From positions 983,946-1,047,945 of the forward strand of contig NC_014168.1 in assembly GCF_000092825.1 (NCBI RefSeq): a stretch of 64,000 nucleotides of DNA, read 5' to 3'. The notes under the pieces are model-generated. The model searched no databases. It was not told the DNA's origin and saw nothing but the letters and a program-made list of their open reading frames with translations. A program made the translations under genes and the position numbers. Origin of the DNA: Segniliparus rotundus DSM 44985 (GTDB lineage Bacteria > Actinomycetota > Actinomycetes > Mycobacteriales > Mycobacteriaceae). Positions 25,982 through 33,773 of this stretch are shown in pieces (the first letter of the stretch is position 1; each line of letters opens with the position of its first letter).

Positions 25982-26767
25982 TCATCTGCCGTTGACAAGG
26001 TCGTTCTGCCAGGCGATCAGCACGCCCATGACGAACACGCAGAACGCGCCGCCGCCCACCAGGATCGCAAGCGAAACGGCCAGAGTGGTCCTGACCTTCC
26101 ACTTCTCCGCCCGGCTCGTGGCATGTTTCCTGGCAGCGAGAGCCCGAAGCAGGGGCACGATGGACGACAAGACGGTTGCGGGGGGCGTGAAGAACGCGAT
26201 GGTGGCGCTCAACGCGTAGTTCGAGGCGCGCCCGAGAAGCACTGCGACGAGCCAACCTCCGAGGAGCACCACGAGCGGAAGGACCGTCGCCCTGGTCGCC
26301 CGTTCGACCTTTTCCGACGACTCCTCGGACGTGGTGTCCCGATGGCTCGGCTCGGGTGCGGCCTCGTCCTGCCAGTCGTCCACCAGTACGATCCCGGCTG
26401 CTTTGAGCTTACTGAAATCGACCTCCTCGTCCTGCGAGAGAGTGTTGTCGATGACGAGCGCGATGTTGACGGGGAAAGCCCGCATGCCCTCGTGAAGCTG
26501 CATGCCAGCGATCCTGCTGGCGACCACAACCGCGTAGATCCTGACGAAAGCGCCATCCCCGTCCTCGCCCAGGAACTCCGCTTGAGCCCGCCCGAGTACC
26601 GCAGTGTCAGAGGTGCGGTACTTCAGCGGCTTCTGCAAAAAGGCGAGAACATAGTCGGGACGGTCCGATCCTGGGATCTCGCGCATCAGCTTCGCGTCGA
26701 CCGGAAGGTCGCCTGGGTCCAGGCCAGGGATGACCTCATCGTAATCGGTGATCGTGAATCCCGCCAT
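25982..26767 (-). CDS. Membrane protein with a soluble N-terminal domain
   Basis: The 261-residue protein has a soluble N-terminal part of about 155 residues (PDYVLAFLQKPLKYRT; AFVRIYAVVVASRIAGMQ) and then three membrane segments: LPLVVLLGGWLVAVLLG, a second with FFTPPATVLSSIVPLL, and VRTTLAVSLAILVGGGAFCVFVMGVLI. The membrane part aligns with the protein at 29936-30316, so the element carries two paralogues of this module. Function unknown. Confidence 0.6.
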   Translation of the reverse strand: MAGFTITDYDEVIPGLDPGDLPVDAKLMREIPGSDRPDYVLAFLQKPLKYRTSDTAVLGRAQAEFLGEDGDGAFVRIYAVVVASRIAGMQLHEGMRAFPVNIALVIDNTLSQDEEVDFSKLKAAGIVLVDDWQDEAAPEPSHRDTTSEESSEKVERATRATVLPLVVLLGGWLVAVLLGRASNYALSATIAFFTPPATVLSSIVPLLRALAARKHATSRAEKWKVRTTLAVSLAILVGGGAFCVFVMGVLIAWQNDLVNGR

Positions 26768-26805
26768 GCGGGAAGCCTAGCAACCTTCTGGTCAGCACGA
26801 CAGCT

Positions 26806-27075
26806 CTACCACTGCCGCCCGTGCCGCTCAGGCTGCGACCTACGGGTGCCGTTGCCTCGCTCTAGGTTGCACCCGAGGTGCATGGCTCTGAGCTCTCCGA
26901 GGTTGTCGCCGCCCAAGCTGACCGGCACCACATGGTCTGCGCTGCCGCTCATAGGGTCCGGGTATCTCACATCGGGGTCGATCCACTGCCCGCACCAAGA
27001 GCAGGTGTCTTGCTCACGCAGGGTCTTCGCGCGTTTGCGGCGGTAAGCCCTGTGACTGGTCCTAGTGCTCGCCAT
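26806..27075 (-). CDS. HNH endonuclease
   Basis: The 89-residue protein starts at an ATG after GAGGGG. It has CSWCGQW, then SADHVVPVSLGGDNLGELRAMHLGCNLERGNG, the HNH core with DHxxP as first catalytic motif and two Cys pairs to hold zinc. Stand-alone small HNH proteins are frequent on actinophages, often near packaging genes; none is seen here. The substrate is unknown. Confidence 0.85.
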   Translation of the reverse strand: MASTRTSHRAYRRKRAKTLREQDTCSWCGQWIDPDVRYPDPMSGSADHVVPVSLGGDNLGELRAMHLGCNLERGNGTRRSQPERHGRQW

Positions 27076-27133
27076 AACCCCTCGTGGTCGTGCGCGGGAC
27101 GGCCATGCTCGCTCTGATCGCCTAGCTCCGAGA

Positions 27134-27224
27134 GCCGACACGCCGACAGCAGACAGGCGACACGCCGACAGGGCTCGTTTCCAAAGGGCGAGCAGGACTC
27201 GTTCTGACCCGCAGGCAGCCGACA
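27134..27224. repeat. Cluster of GCCGACA heptamers
   Basis: GCCGACA occurs at 27134, 27142, 27164 and 27218, with the variant GGCGACA at 27156. The 14-mer CGACACGCCGACAG occurs twice (27136-27149 and 27158-27171). The region is intergenic, upstream of the HNH gene, and could hold iterons or operators. Confidence 0.5.
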
Positions 27225-27260
27225 CTTCGCACCAGCGAATGTGCCGATTTGCAGATGTCA

Positions 27261-27290
27261 AGGGTTGAAATCCATATGGATTTCGACCCT
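27261..27290. promoter_or_regulatory. 30-bp near-perfect palindrome
   Basis: The centre GAAATCCATATGGATTTC (27267-27284) is a perfect palindrome, flanked by AGGGT/ACCCT arms. The only mismatch is T27266 against G27285, which would still pair as U-G in RNA. It lies 84 bp before the small peptide gene and is a good candidate operator. Confidence 0.7.
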
Positions 27291-27316
27291 GGCGCGCTCT
27301 GTCTCGACGTGTATAT

Positions 27317-27355
27317 GGTTAGCGCGCCCCAGAAAGGCTCTGGGGCGCGCTAACC
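27317..27355. promoter_or_regulatory. Perfect 17-bp hairpin ahead of a small peptide gene
   Basis: GGTTAGCGCGCCCCAGA (27317-27333) and its exact complement (27339-27355) flank AAGGC. GAGGAGG follows directly, then the ATG at 27374. The stem could act as a terminator/attenuator or protect the message; no T run follows. Confidence 0.7.
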
Positions 27356-27373
27356 CGAGGAGGTGACGCCGAG

Positions 27374-27472
27374 ATGATTCAAGTACTTGAAATTGCAATC
27401 ATCATGGCCATCATCGGGATGGTCCTTGCTTTCGCAAGCAAGGTCATCCTGATGTTCCGCAATCTGCGGTGA
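27374..27472 (+). CDS. Small hydrophobic peptide, 32 residues
   Basis: The ATG at 27374 is preceded by GGAGGTGACGCCGAG, a strong ribosome site. The peptide has an N-terminal MIQVLE, a continuous hydrophobic stretch (IAIIMAIIGMVLAFASKVIL) and a basic end (FRNLR), so it should form one membrane helix. It is AT-richer than its surroundings. Two large inverted repeats precede it. Small holin-like, toxin-like or regulatory membrane peptides have this form; nothing proves any of them. Confidence 0.6.
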   Translation: MIQVLEIAIIMAIIGMVLAFASKVILMFRNLR

Positions 27473-27696
27473 GGCCATGACCTCAGTTCGGTGGCCGACG
27501 GGCCAACGTCGGCCACCGAACCCGCAGGCTCGGAACATCGCGCACTACGCGCCCCTTCATGCATAGCACAAACCGCTATATTTAGAAATAGCAGAAAAAC
27601 ACAAAACACAGCGGATCGCGCACAACGCCCGTTCACGCAGCTAGATCCTGCTTCCAGCCCAGCGAACAGCATCAAGACTCACGCGGTCGGCACCGC

Positions 27697-28044
27697 TCAG
27701 GCCAGCAGTCCCGCTTTGCCCAGCTCCTCGTAAAGGATTCGGGCGAACCGCTCTGCGTCCTTGCCGTCGAGATGGTTTAAGAAGCGTTTCCTCTGCGGAG
27801 GAAGGGTGAACTTATCGAGCTCGCCCACCCTGCCACCTAATCTGCGGACAGCCTCGAACAACGCCTCCTGCACCCGCTCCGGGTCCGCGCCGCCCACCCG
27901 CTCCGGGTGAATGCTCTCAAGGTAGCCGCCGCTCATGGCTCTGCCAGGCACTTGGCGGAAGAACCGCGCAGCCGCGCGGGCAGAACGAGCCGAGCACGGC
28001 ACCTCTGGATGGCGCACAATCACCGCAGGATCGAACGGCGACAT
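27697..28044 (-). CDS. Hypothetical protein, 115 residues
   Basis: This soluble protein has a basic Ala-rich N-terminus and a helical C-terminal part (VQEALFEAVRRLGGRVGELDKFTLPPQRKRFLNHLDGKDAERFARILYEELGKAGLL). The start at 28044 has no clear ribosome site; a later ATG (MSGGYLESI) is possible. I do not recognise the family. Confidence 0.45.
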   Translation of the reverse strand: MSPFDPAVIVRHPEVPCSARSARAAARFFRQVPGRAMSGGYLESIHPERVGGADPERVQEALFEAVRRLGGRVGELDKFTLPPQRKRFLNHLDGKDAERFARILYEELGKAGLLA

Positions 28045-28275
28045 CGAAGTAGGTGAAACACAACCTGGCCCCCTCTTCCGCGCAACTGAGCGGTCCCCGG
28101 CATTCCTGGTACTGCCCTGTGGAGTCTAAGGCGACAGTCGGGGGTGGCGGGTGGTCTCGGAGGGTTCGCGGGCAGGTGCGGTCAGGAGGCGGCAAGCAGA
28201 AACGACGCAGTGAGTGCTCGGTATAACGAAGCCCTGAGGCGACGACGCGGTTGTAGCGATCGAAGGCGAAATACC

Positions 28276-28833
28276 TTATTGGGTTGGGGTTGACGGCGGA
28301 CTAGAGGGAGTCGCGCCGGTCTGAGAAGTGGCTGAATCGCCGCATTTGCCGCTTGCGCGTCGATCAGCGATGATCTGATCGACAGGCTTTTTGATCTCTG
28401 CCCGAAGCTCGTCAGTCGCCGCGACAAGCCATTTGCCGTCTTCGTACACCATATTGAAGGTCACTTGAATGCCCATAGTCCCAACGCGGACAACCGCGTG
28501 CTGGCTGTCGTCCAATCGCACTCCCACCGCTTTCAGCGGCAGATCCTGCATCGAGCTGCGGCAAGTGCTGTTCAACCTGACGTAATCCGCTTGGGAGATC
28601 ACATCGCGAACTTCCTTGTCGTACAAGAGCCAGACCCCCGCTAGATCGTTGGCTGAACGGCGGTCGGCATACTCCTGTGCGGCGGCAGTCGCGGCTTCGA
28701 GTGTCTGTGGAACGGCGGCAGTCGAGGGCGTCTCTTGATGGGAGTCGGGGCGACCCTGCGAAACCGATCTGTCACACGAGGTCAGCAGCGAGGTCAAAAA
28801 CAGAAGCATCGTGGCGGCCAAAATGCGAGGCAT
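28276..28833 (-). CDS. Lipoprotein with an NTF2-like appearance
   Basis: The 185-residue protein has a signal ending in LLTSC. The mature part contains AAAQEYADRRSANDLAGVWLLYDKEVRDVISQADY and AVVRVGTMGIQVTFNMVYEDGKWLVAATDE, the helix-then-sheet order seen in mycobacterial DUF4878/NTF2-like lipoproteins. The start at 28833 is set by the signal; upstream codons are Arg-rich. It is the third lipoprotein of the element. Confidence 0.7.
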   Translation of the reverse strand: MPRILAATMLLFLTSLLTSCDRSVSQGRPDSHQETPSTAAVPQTLEAATAAAQEYADRRSANDLAGVWLLYDKEVRDVISQADYVRLNSTCRSSMQDLPLKAVGVRLDDSQHAVVRVGTMGIQVTFNMVYEDGKWLVAATDELRAEIKKPVDQIIADRRASGKCGDSATSQTGATPSSPPSTPTQ

Positions 28834-29066
28834 AGCCAGTAACTCTAGCTTCGGTGTGTTAGAAGCGGGACGTGCCCCGGCTCTCCGGCTGGTGCGATAT
28901 CGCTTCACATTCCCGCGATGACGAAAGCGTAGCTGCCCGCATCGGCTGGAAGGCCGTGTTTCCAGGGTTTTCACGCCCATTCTCGCAGTTCAATCAAGCT
29001 CGGGCGTTCCAGAAATCCCAGGATCCCGTTCCGGGACGTTCTAAGCCATACGCGCTGAACAGGGCC

Positions 29067-29418
29067 TCAACAATTTCCAGCCAGTCCCATCGGGTACCCT
29101 AGCATGAAGAGGAACGCCCCTAGTTCAAAGGCGATTCCGACCCATCCCCGATGCTGCTGGCCCCATCCTGTGAAGGCCGTAACCGCGCCGTAGAGAACTC
29201 CCACGAACAGGAGGGTTCCGCCGAGAGCTAAGAATGACCAGCCAAGGGCGGATAAGGAGAAAAAGCCGCTGAGTCTTGGTCCCTAGCCGCTCTTCCGGCC
29301 GGAGATCGGCTGGAGCCCTCAGCCTGGGCCAGAGGCTTTTCGCATACCGAGCCCACCGTGACGGCCTTCTTCTCCTACTCGTGTGATCGACTCCAGAACG
29401 CTCTGACATTTCTTTCAT
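29067..29418 (-). pseudogene. Frameshifted small membrane protein
   Basis: One frame starts MKEMSERSGVDHTS at 29418 and becomes implausible after about 48 residues. From about 29282 the next frame reads LSGFFSLSALGWSFLALGGTLLFVGVLYGAV and a second helix (IAFELGAFLFMLGYPMGLAG), then stops at 29067-29069. The second frame has no start codon before its first helix. Joining the two would give a protein of roughly 115 residues with two helices. It looks like a broken gene. Confidence 0.45.
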
Positions 29419-29500
29419 GCCCTGGAGTATGGGAGAGGGGCACCGATAACACGCAACGGCCGAAATCCACGGCCCAGCCCCGTCTAGTTGGTCTTGGCCC

Positions 29501-29800
29501 TTACTGCGCCCTGCTGGTCACGAGAGCCCGCCATCCTGGGCCGTAGGCGGTGTGGACCTGCTCCCATTCGGTGATGCGCGTGAACTCGTCCGTGCCGAGA
29601 TCCTTGTCCGCTTCGGTGATGTCGCGGGCTGTGGTGGGGATGGCGTGGGCGGCGTCGAGCACCGCGTAATAGTGGTCGGTGTCCAAGGGGAAGAGGACGA
29701 TCATATGCTCGCCGCCTTCGGCGAGGCCCTGCTCGTAGACGACGGCGTGATAGAGGTCTGAGCCGAGTCCGGATGGTTCGAGCGTCCCGCCTGTTCCCAT
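29501..29800 (-). CDS. Hypothetical protein, 99 residues
   Basis: It is a small acidic soluble protein (LYHAVVYEQGLAEGGEHMIVLFPLDTDHYYAVLDAAHAIP; DEFTRITEWEQVHTAYGPGWRALV). There is no signal, motif or family I can name. It follows a copy of the dispersed repeat on the same strand. Confidence 0.5.
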   Translation of the reverse strand: MGTGGTLEPSGLGSDLYHAVVYEQGLAEGGEHMIVLFPLDTDHYYAVLDAAHAIPTTARDITEADKDLGTDEFTRITEWEQVHTAYGPGWRALVTSRAQ

Positions 29801-29835
29801 GCCCCTGATCCTAGCGCCGTTCAGGTCACAGACAT

Positions 29836-29908
29836 CCCGTTCGCCTCGCGCCGGGATTGGTTCCGGGCTGTTTGGAGGGCTCTCTCCCCCCTCGGGGGGT
29901 GAATGTTT
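29836..29908 (-). repeat. Dispersed GC-rich element, copy 2
   Basis: CCCGTTCGCCTCGCGCCGGG at 29837-29856 is identical to 31295-31314. It is followed by TTGGTTCCGGG, a CCCCCC-TC-GGGGGG hairpin and TGAAT. It lies just after the stop of the gene 29936-30316 and before the gene 29501-29800. Confidence 0.75.
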
Positions 29909-29935
29909 ATTGACCTGTGCGCGTATACGCCTAGG

Positions 29936-30316
29936 TCAGTTGGGTTTGTCGTACTGCTTTTGCAGTTCGCTCATCGCGCTCATGTAGACGGCGAAGAGGC
30001 CGCAGCATCCCAGCACGAACAACAATGAGATCGCCAGAGCGATCCTCACTCGCCGTTTCGCCTGCGGGCTCTTGGCGTCTCCCCAAGCTGCGATGGTCAG
30101 CGCGAGGGAGACCACGGCGAGGAAGATGCTTATCGGGACGGAAAAGAAGACGAGCCGGTTCCGCCATCCCGAGATCGGCCCGAAGCGGCCAATGAGCCAT
30201 CCCGAGACGAGTACCACCACCGGGAGGGACGCAGCCCACGAGGCCAGCACAACCGACTTCGGCACTTGATCACATCCGGAAGGCTCTGCGTCCAGCGGTG
30301 GCTCGTGCTCAGGCAT
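29936..30316 (-). CDS. Membrane protein, paralogue of the module at 25982
   Basis: The 126-residue protein (start MPEHEPPLDAEPSGCDQVP) has three membrane segments: SLPVVVLVSGWLIGRFG, VFFSVPISIFLAVVSLALTIAAW and VRIALAISLLFVLGCCGLFAVYM. The VR.aLAiSL motif and LP.VVL..GWL block match the C-terminal part of the protein at 25982-26767. It lacks that protein's soluble domain. Function unknown. Confidence 0.6.
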   Translation of the reverse strand: MPEHEPPLDAEPSGCDQVPKSVVLASWAASLPVVVLVSGWLIGRFGPISGWRNRLVFFSVPISIFLAVVSLALTIAAWGDAKSPQAKRRVRIALAISLLFVLGCCGLFAVYMSAMSELQKQYDKPN

Positions 30317-30408
30317 GTTCGACACGCTACCCGCCGCCACCCGAACGGGCGTGGCTGTGGTCCGCGACCACAGCGGTGATTCCAGGCTGCTCGACGGGCC
30401 ATCGGGGT

Positions 30409-31191
30409 TCAGGGGAGGAATATGAGGATCACGAACCAGGCAAGGAAAGTGATCGGTGGTTGGAGCAGCACCACCACGAGCATGGACGAGAACCAGACAT
30501 CACGGGTATTCAGTCTGACCACGGTGCCGCGAAGCCCTCTGTAGCCTGTCTTCGACAGCTTCAGCCAACGTGTGAACGGCGTGGCGAACATCCATCGGGT
30601 TTTGCGGATCGAGGCCCTGGCGGCGGGCCAATACGCGTCTCGTGGAGCATGTTTTAGGTCAGCGGCCACGTCCGTGCATTTGGCGAAGAAGACCGACAGC
30701 AACGCGCAGAAGACCACCATTCCCACGGCTGCGAATAATTTCAGCCGGTACTCGTCGTGGTTGTGATGCCTCGCCGCTCCGGCGACGTTCACGATCTTCT
30801 GGATCGTGATGCCGGCCAAACCCAAAGCGGCCCACTTCAACCCGGAGAAGGCCGTGCGATAATGCTTCGCCCCGATGGACTTCTTCCAGTCGGGCGCTTC
30901 CACCCCGTACACCGTGAGAGCTACCGCCAGGGTCAACGTCGCAGACCGGATCAAGTAGAAGAGCACCCAAAAGACCATGACCGCATAGGCGACCACCCCG
31001 AAGACGGTGGTCGACTGGTCCTGCCTAGTAGAAGGCGGTGCCGTGGCCAGCCAGAGAAGCCCGGCGATCAATCCTGTCCCGACGACGCCGAGGATCACGT
31101 ACGCGACGAGCAGCTTCAAGCCCAGGAGAACTTCCCACCAGCTGGGACGTTCCACCAAATCAGCTGCTCTTGGACTGTCCTTCCCGCTCAT
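30409..31191 (-). CDS. Polytopic membrane protein of unknown function
   Basis: This 260-residue protein has about five membrane segments: near residues 20-50 (LLVAYVILGVVGTGLIAGLLWLA), 62-95, 150-172 (FAAVGMVVFCALLSVFFA) and 232-258 (MLVVVLLQPPITFLAWFVILIFL). A basic cytoplasmic loop holds a WKKSIGAKHYRTAFSGLKW stretch. No family is recognised. Copy 3 of the dispersed repeat lies about 100 bp upstream. Confidence 0.6.
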   Translation of the reverse strand: MSGKDSPRAADLVERPSWWEVLLGLKLLVAYVILGVVGTGLIAGLLWLATAPPSTRQDQSTTVFGVVAYAVMVFWVLFYLIRSATLTLAVALTVYGVEAPDWKKSIGAKHYRTAFSGLKWAALGLAGITIQKIVNVAGAARHHNHDEYRLKLFAAVGMVVFCALLSVFFAKCTDVAADLKHAPRDAYWPAARASIRKTRWMFATPFTRWLKLSKTGYRGLRGTVVRLNTRDVWFSSMLVVVLLQPPITFLAWFVILIFLP

Positions 31192-31293
31192 AGGCCAATG
31201 ATGCCAGACCGGGCATAGGAAAGGCTTCGTGCTAGAACATGCCCCACCGCCGATGCTCGATGGCCCGCTTCCCTAGGGGTCAGCTCGCGGCCC

Positions 31294-31358
31294 TCCCGTT
31301 CGCCTCGCGCCGGGTATGGTGCCGGGATCTTGGCGCGGGGGCCTCCCCCAGGGGGTTA
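31294..31358 (-). repeat. Dispersed GC-rich element, copy 3
   Basis: It starts with the 20-mer CCCGTTCGCCTCGCGCCGGG (31295-31314) shared with copy 2, then TATGGTGCCGGG, GGGGGCCTCCCCC and AGGGGGTTAG. The stop codon of the ATPase gene (31356-31358) falls inside its last block. Confidence 0.75.
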
Positions 31359-32954
31359 GCCCGTGCGTCTAGAGTTCGCGCGGCTGGCGCGTTTGTTGAA
31401 CGCTTCTCTGCGCTCGGCTGTGATTGGCTGGTGCCACTGGCAGAGGCCGAGTCTCCGGTCGATGCGTCGGACAAGCTCTTTGTTGCAGACCGCGCAATAG
31501 TCGTGGTCCTCGTCGCCCGAGTGGTCTTGCCCAGTGTTGCCGTTTGCTTTTTTGAGCGCGCATTTGACGTGGGTCACGGTGTTGCCTTCGACGGGCTTGC
31601 CGCATACGGCACAGGCGACGAACCCGGTTCCGGAGTCTTGCGTGGTCGTGCCGCCGTGCTCGTGGCCTGACTGGACCGACTGGGCTTCCAGGGCCTCGAA
31701 TTCGACTTGTTCTCCCTGCTCGGAGGTTGTTTGTGCAGTCGGGTCCCCAGTCGGGTCGTTGACCCAACTGGGGAGGGCGTGTTTTCCCTGCTCAGCGCCA
31801 GTCGGTCCAGTCGGGCCACCGCCCGCGCGCGGCACGGACGCTTTCGGGTGGCCCGACTGGGGGAGGCTCCAATACGCGACTCGGGGGAAGCCTTGTGTGT
31901 CGGAGACGACGTGGATGGCTTTGGCCGCGCGTTTGAGCGCCGTCTCGTTGATTTTGACCTTGTGGGCCTGGGTCACCACCTCTTGCCTGAGGACCGGCGC
32001 ACCGGCCTTTTTGAGGTAGTCCCAAAGCCAGTCCTTGGCCTCTGCGCGCTCCTCGCTGTCCTCGTCCCCGGCGAGGAGGTCTCGCGCGTCCAGGTCGGTT
32101 CCGCCGTGCCAGCGCACGCGTCCGACTTCCATCGGCCCGTCGTCGGTCTCGATGACGGCGGCGACGATCTCGGCGGAGAGGGAGAGTTTCCCTTTGACGT
32201 TGTTGGCTTTGGTGTTGGTGAGCACCAGCCGCTCGGTCTCCCCGTGGACGGCGACGGCGATCACCGAGCGGGGCACTGTGGAGAAGGCGATGGAGCCCAG
32301 CATCAGCTTCCCGGTGTCGTTGCTCTCCCGCTTGCCGAAGTGGCGTATGCCGAGGATCGCGCAGCCGGTGTCCTGCGCCAGGCGGATGAGCGGTTCGAGG
32401 TAGCCGCGCACCCGCATCTCGTCGTTGCCGTCCAGCCGCCCCCCGGCCAGGACGGTGGCGGGGTCGAGCACCATCAGCGCCACGCCGCGCTCCTCGATCA
32501 GCCCGCGCAGCCCTACCAGGTCGATGGCGGACTGAAGCGGTGCCCCGGTCTTCTCCACCGAGGGGAAGAGCACCCTGTCCAGGTCGGCGCCAGCGGCCAT
32601 CAGCCGGGGCTTCACGACGCTGGCGAGATCGTCCTCCACGCCCAGGAAGATCACGCTTCGCGGCTCGCCGCACACGCCGTTGGTCACCCTCGCCGCGAAG
32701 TCCAGGGCGACGGTCGACTTCCCGATGCCCTCCCGGCCCGCGATCACGTTCACCGCCCCCGCGAGAATCCACCCCTCGAACAGCCACCGCAACTTCTCAG
32801 CGCGTATCTCGGCGGCGGTCACCACACGCAACGGACGCGCGGGCACAGGCCGCTCGCGTTCCTCGTCCTCGCCGTCCATCCGCTGCTCTTGCACAGGCTG
32901 ATCGGGGGTCGGCGCGATGCCCGCGCCGACCCCCTCGATTCCTTCCATGCTCAT
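31356..32954 (-). CDS. RepA-like AAA ATPase with C-terminal zinc-finger segments
   Basis: The 532-residue protein begins at MSMEGIEG (32954). A RecA-fold ATPase spans about residues 55-260: Walker A AGREGIGKSTVAL, Walker B ALMVLDPATVL and IRHFGKRES, as in plasmid RepA hexameric helicases (AAA_25). A winged-helix-like region follows near 330-390. The tail has two Cys pairs, CAVCGKPV..HVKC and YCAVCNKE..GLCQWH, which probably bind zinc. It likely unwinds the element's origin. It overlaps the preceding small gene by 4 bp. Confidence 0.82.
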   Translation of the reverse strand: MSMEGIEGVGAGIAPTPDQPVQEQRMDGEDEERERPVPARPLRVVTAAEIRAEKLRWLFEGWILAGAVNVIAGREGIGKSTVALDFAARVTNGVCGEPRSVIFLGVEDDLASVVKPRLMAAGADLDRVLFPSVEKTGAPLQSAIDLVGLRGLIEERGVALMVLDPATVLAGGRLDGNDEMRVRGYLEPLIRLAQDTGCAILGIRHFGKRESNDTGKLMLGSIAFSTVPRSVIAVAVHGETERLVLTNTKANNVKGKLSLSAEIVAAVIETDDGPMEVGRVRWHGGTDLDARDLLAGDEDSEERAEAKDWLWDYLKKAGAPVLRQEVVTQAHKVKINETALKRAAKAIHVVSDTQGFPRVAYWSLPQSGHPKASVPRAGGGPTGPTGAEQGKHALPSWVNDPTGDPTAQTTSEQGEQVEFEALEAQSVQSGHEHGGTTTQDSGTGFVACAVCGKPVEGNTVTHVKCALKKANGNTGQDHSGDEDHDYCAVCNKELVRRIDRRLGLCQWHQPITAERREAFNKRASRANSRRTG

Positions 32955-33295
32955 CCGCGTTCGATCCCGCACCACTTCGCGACACGCTCGGCCATGCCCC
33001 GGCGCGGGCCTTTCTGCCACCACATCCCGCGCAGAAGGGGCTTGTCCTCCCGCGCGACCATCGGCGGCAGCCCGTGCGACTCCAAATGCTCGAACGCCCG
33101 CACGGCCACGTCGACCACACGCCCGTCCGGCTCGCCCGAACCCCTGCCGCAACGGCACCGCCACGGGTCCGAACACCCGCACTCGAACGGAGCGAGCCGG
33201 CACGCGGCGTCGCGGCGGCGGTCCAGCCCGGATCGGGTCGCCCGCCAATCAGCGCCCCCGTGAGGGCCATCATCGGGAAAAGCAAGTGTTACCAT
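32951..33295 (-). CDS. Hypothetical replication-module protein, 114 residues
   Basis: The protein starts at the ATG at 33295, after GAGAGGA. It has Cys-rich FECGCSDPWRCRCGRG, then VVDVAVRAFEHLESHGLPPMVAREDKPLLRGMWWQKGPRRGMAERV. Its stop overlaps the RepA-like start, so the two are coupled. Small proteins of this kind often accompany RepA on actinobacterial elements. Function unknown. Confidence 0.6.
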   Translation of the reverse strand: MVTLAFPDDGPHGGADWRATRSGLDRRRDAACRLAPFECGCSDPWRCRCGRGSGEPDGRVVDVAVRAFEHLESHGLPPMVAREDKPLLRGMWWQKGPRRGMAERVAKWCGIERG

Positions 33296-33436
33296 AGGGA
33301 AGAGTCCTCTCTTAAGGTCTCGAAGAAAGTTGTTTTCATCTGCATTGATGCGGCTTTCCGACCGCGCGCCCCGCTGTGAGGCAATCCCGCCAAGAACGTC
33401 CTCAGAGCAGGGCGCGCGGCCATCCAGCAAACTCGC

Positions 33437-33682
33437 TCACGCCACAGCACCACCCCCCTTCCGAGTCGCCGCCTCACGCTGCTCCAACCACTTAATGCAG
33501 CTGCTCAAGCGGTAGACGATCCGCCGTTTCGACAGCGCGAACGACGGCGGAAAGTCCGGGTTGTTCGCGTGACGTGCCCACCTCAGCGTGGACATCGGGA
33601 TTCCGAACCGCTCGCTGACTTGTCGCGTGGTCAACAGTTCGTCCGAGCGGTACGGGGTCGGGGTTATCTGCTCGCCGGTCAT
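33437..33682 (-). CDS. Excisionase/AlpA-like HTH protein
   Basis: The ATG at 33682 follows AAGGAGGAAC, an excellent ribosome site. The 81-residue protein has LLTTRQVSERFGIPMSTLRWARHANNPDFPPSFALSKRRIVYRLSSCIKWLEQRE, the MerR-like winged helix of phage excisionases and AlpA, where the wing contacts DNA. It is divergent from the repressor gene, the usual layout of an excision/maintenance switch. Confidence 0.85.
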   Translation of the reverse strand: MTGEQITPTPYRSDELLTTRQVSERFGIPMSTLRWARHANNPDFPPSFALSKRRIVYRLSSCIKWLEQREAATRKGGGAVA

Positions 33683-33773
33683 GTTCCTCCTTGTGTTGTT
33701 GGATGCCGACAGCAGATCACTGTACAGCACGAAGTAGTTGCTTTTCAACAGCAAGTGCCGTATCGTTGGTAGG
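33683..33773. promoter_or_regulatory. Divergent promoter region of the excisionase and repressor genes
   Basis: This 91-bp gap separates the two regulators. It is AT-richer than its flanks and holds an inverted repeat TTGCT (33738-33742) / AGCAA (33750-33754) with an inner GTTG/CAAC pair, a candidate operator for the XRE repressor. GGTAGG lies just before the repressor ATG. Confidence 0.5.
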
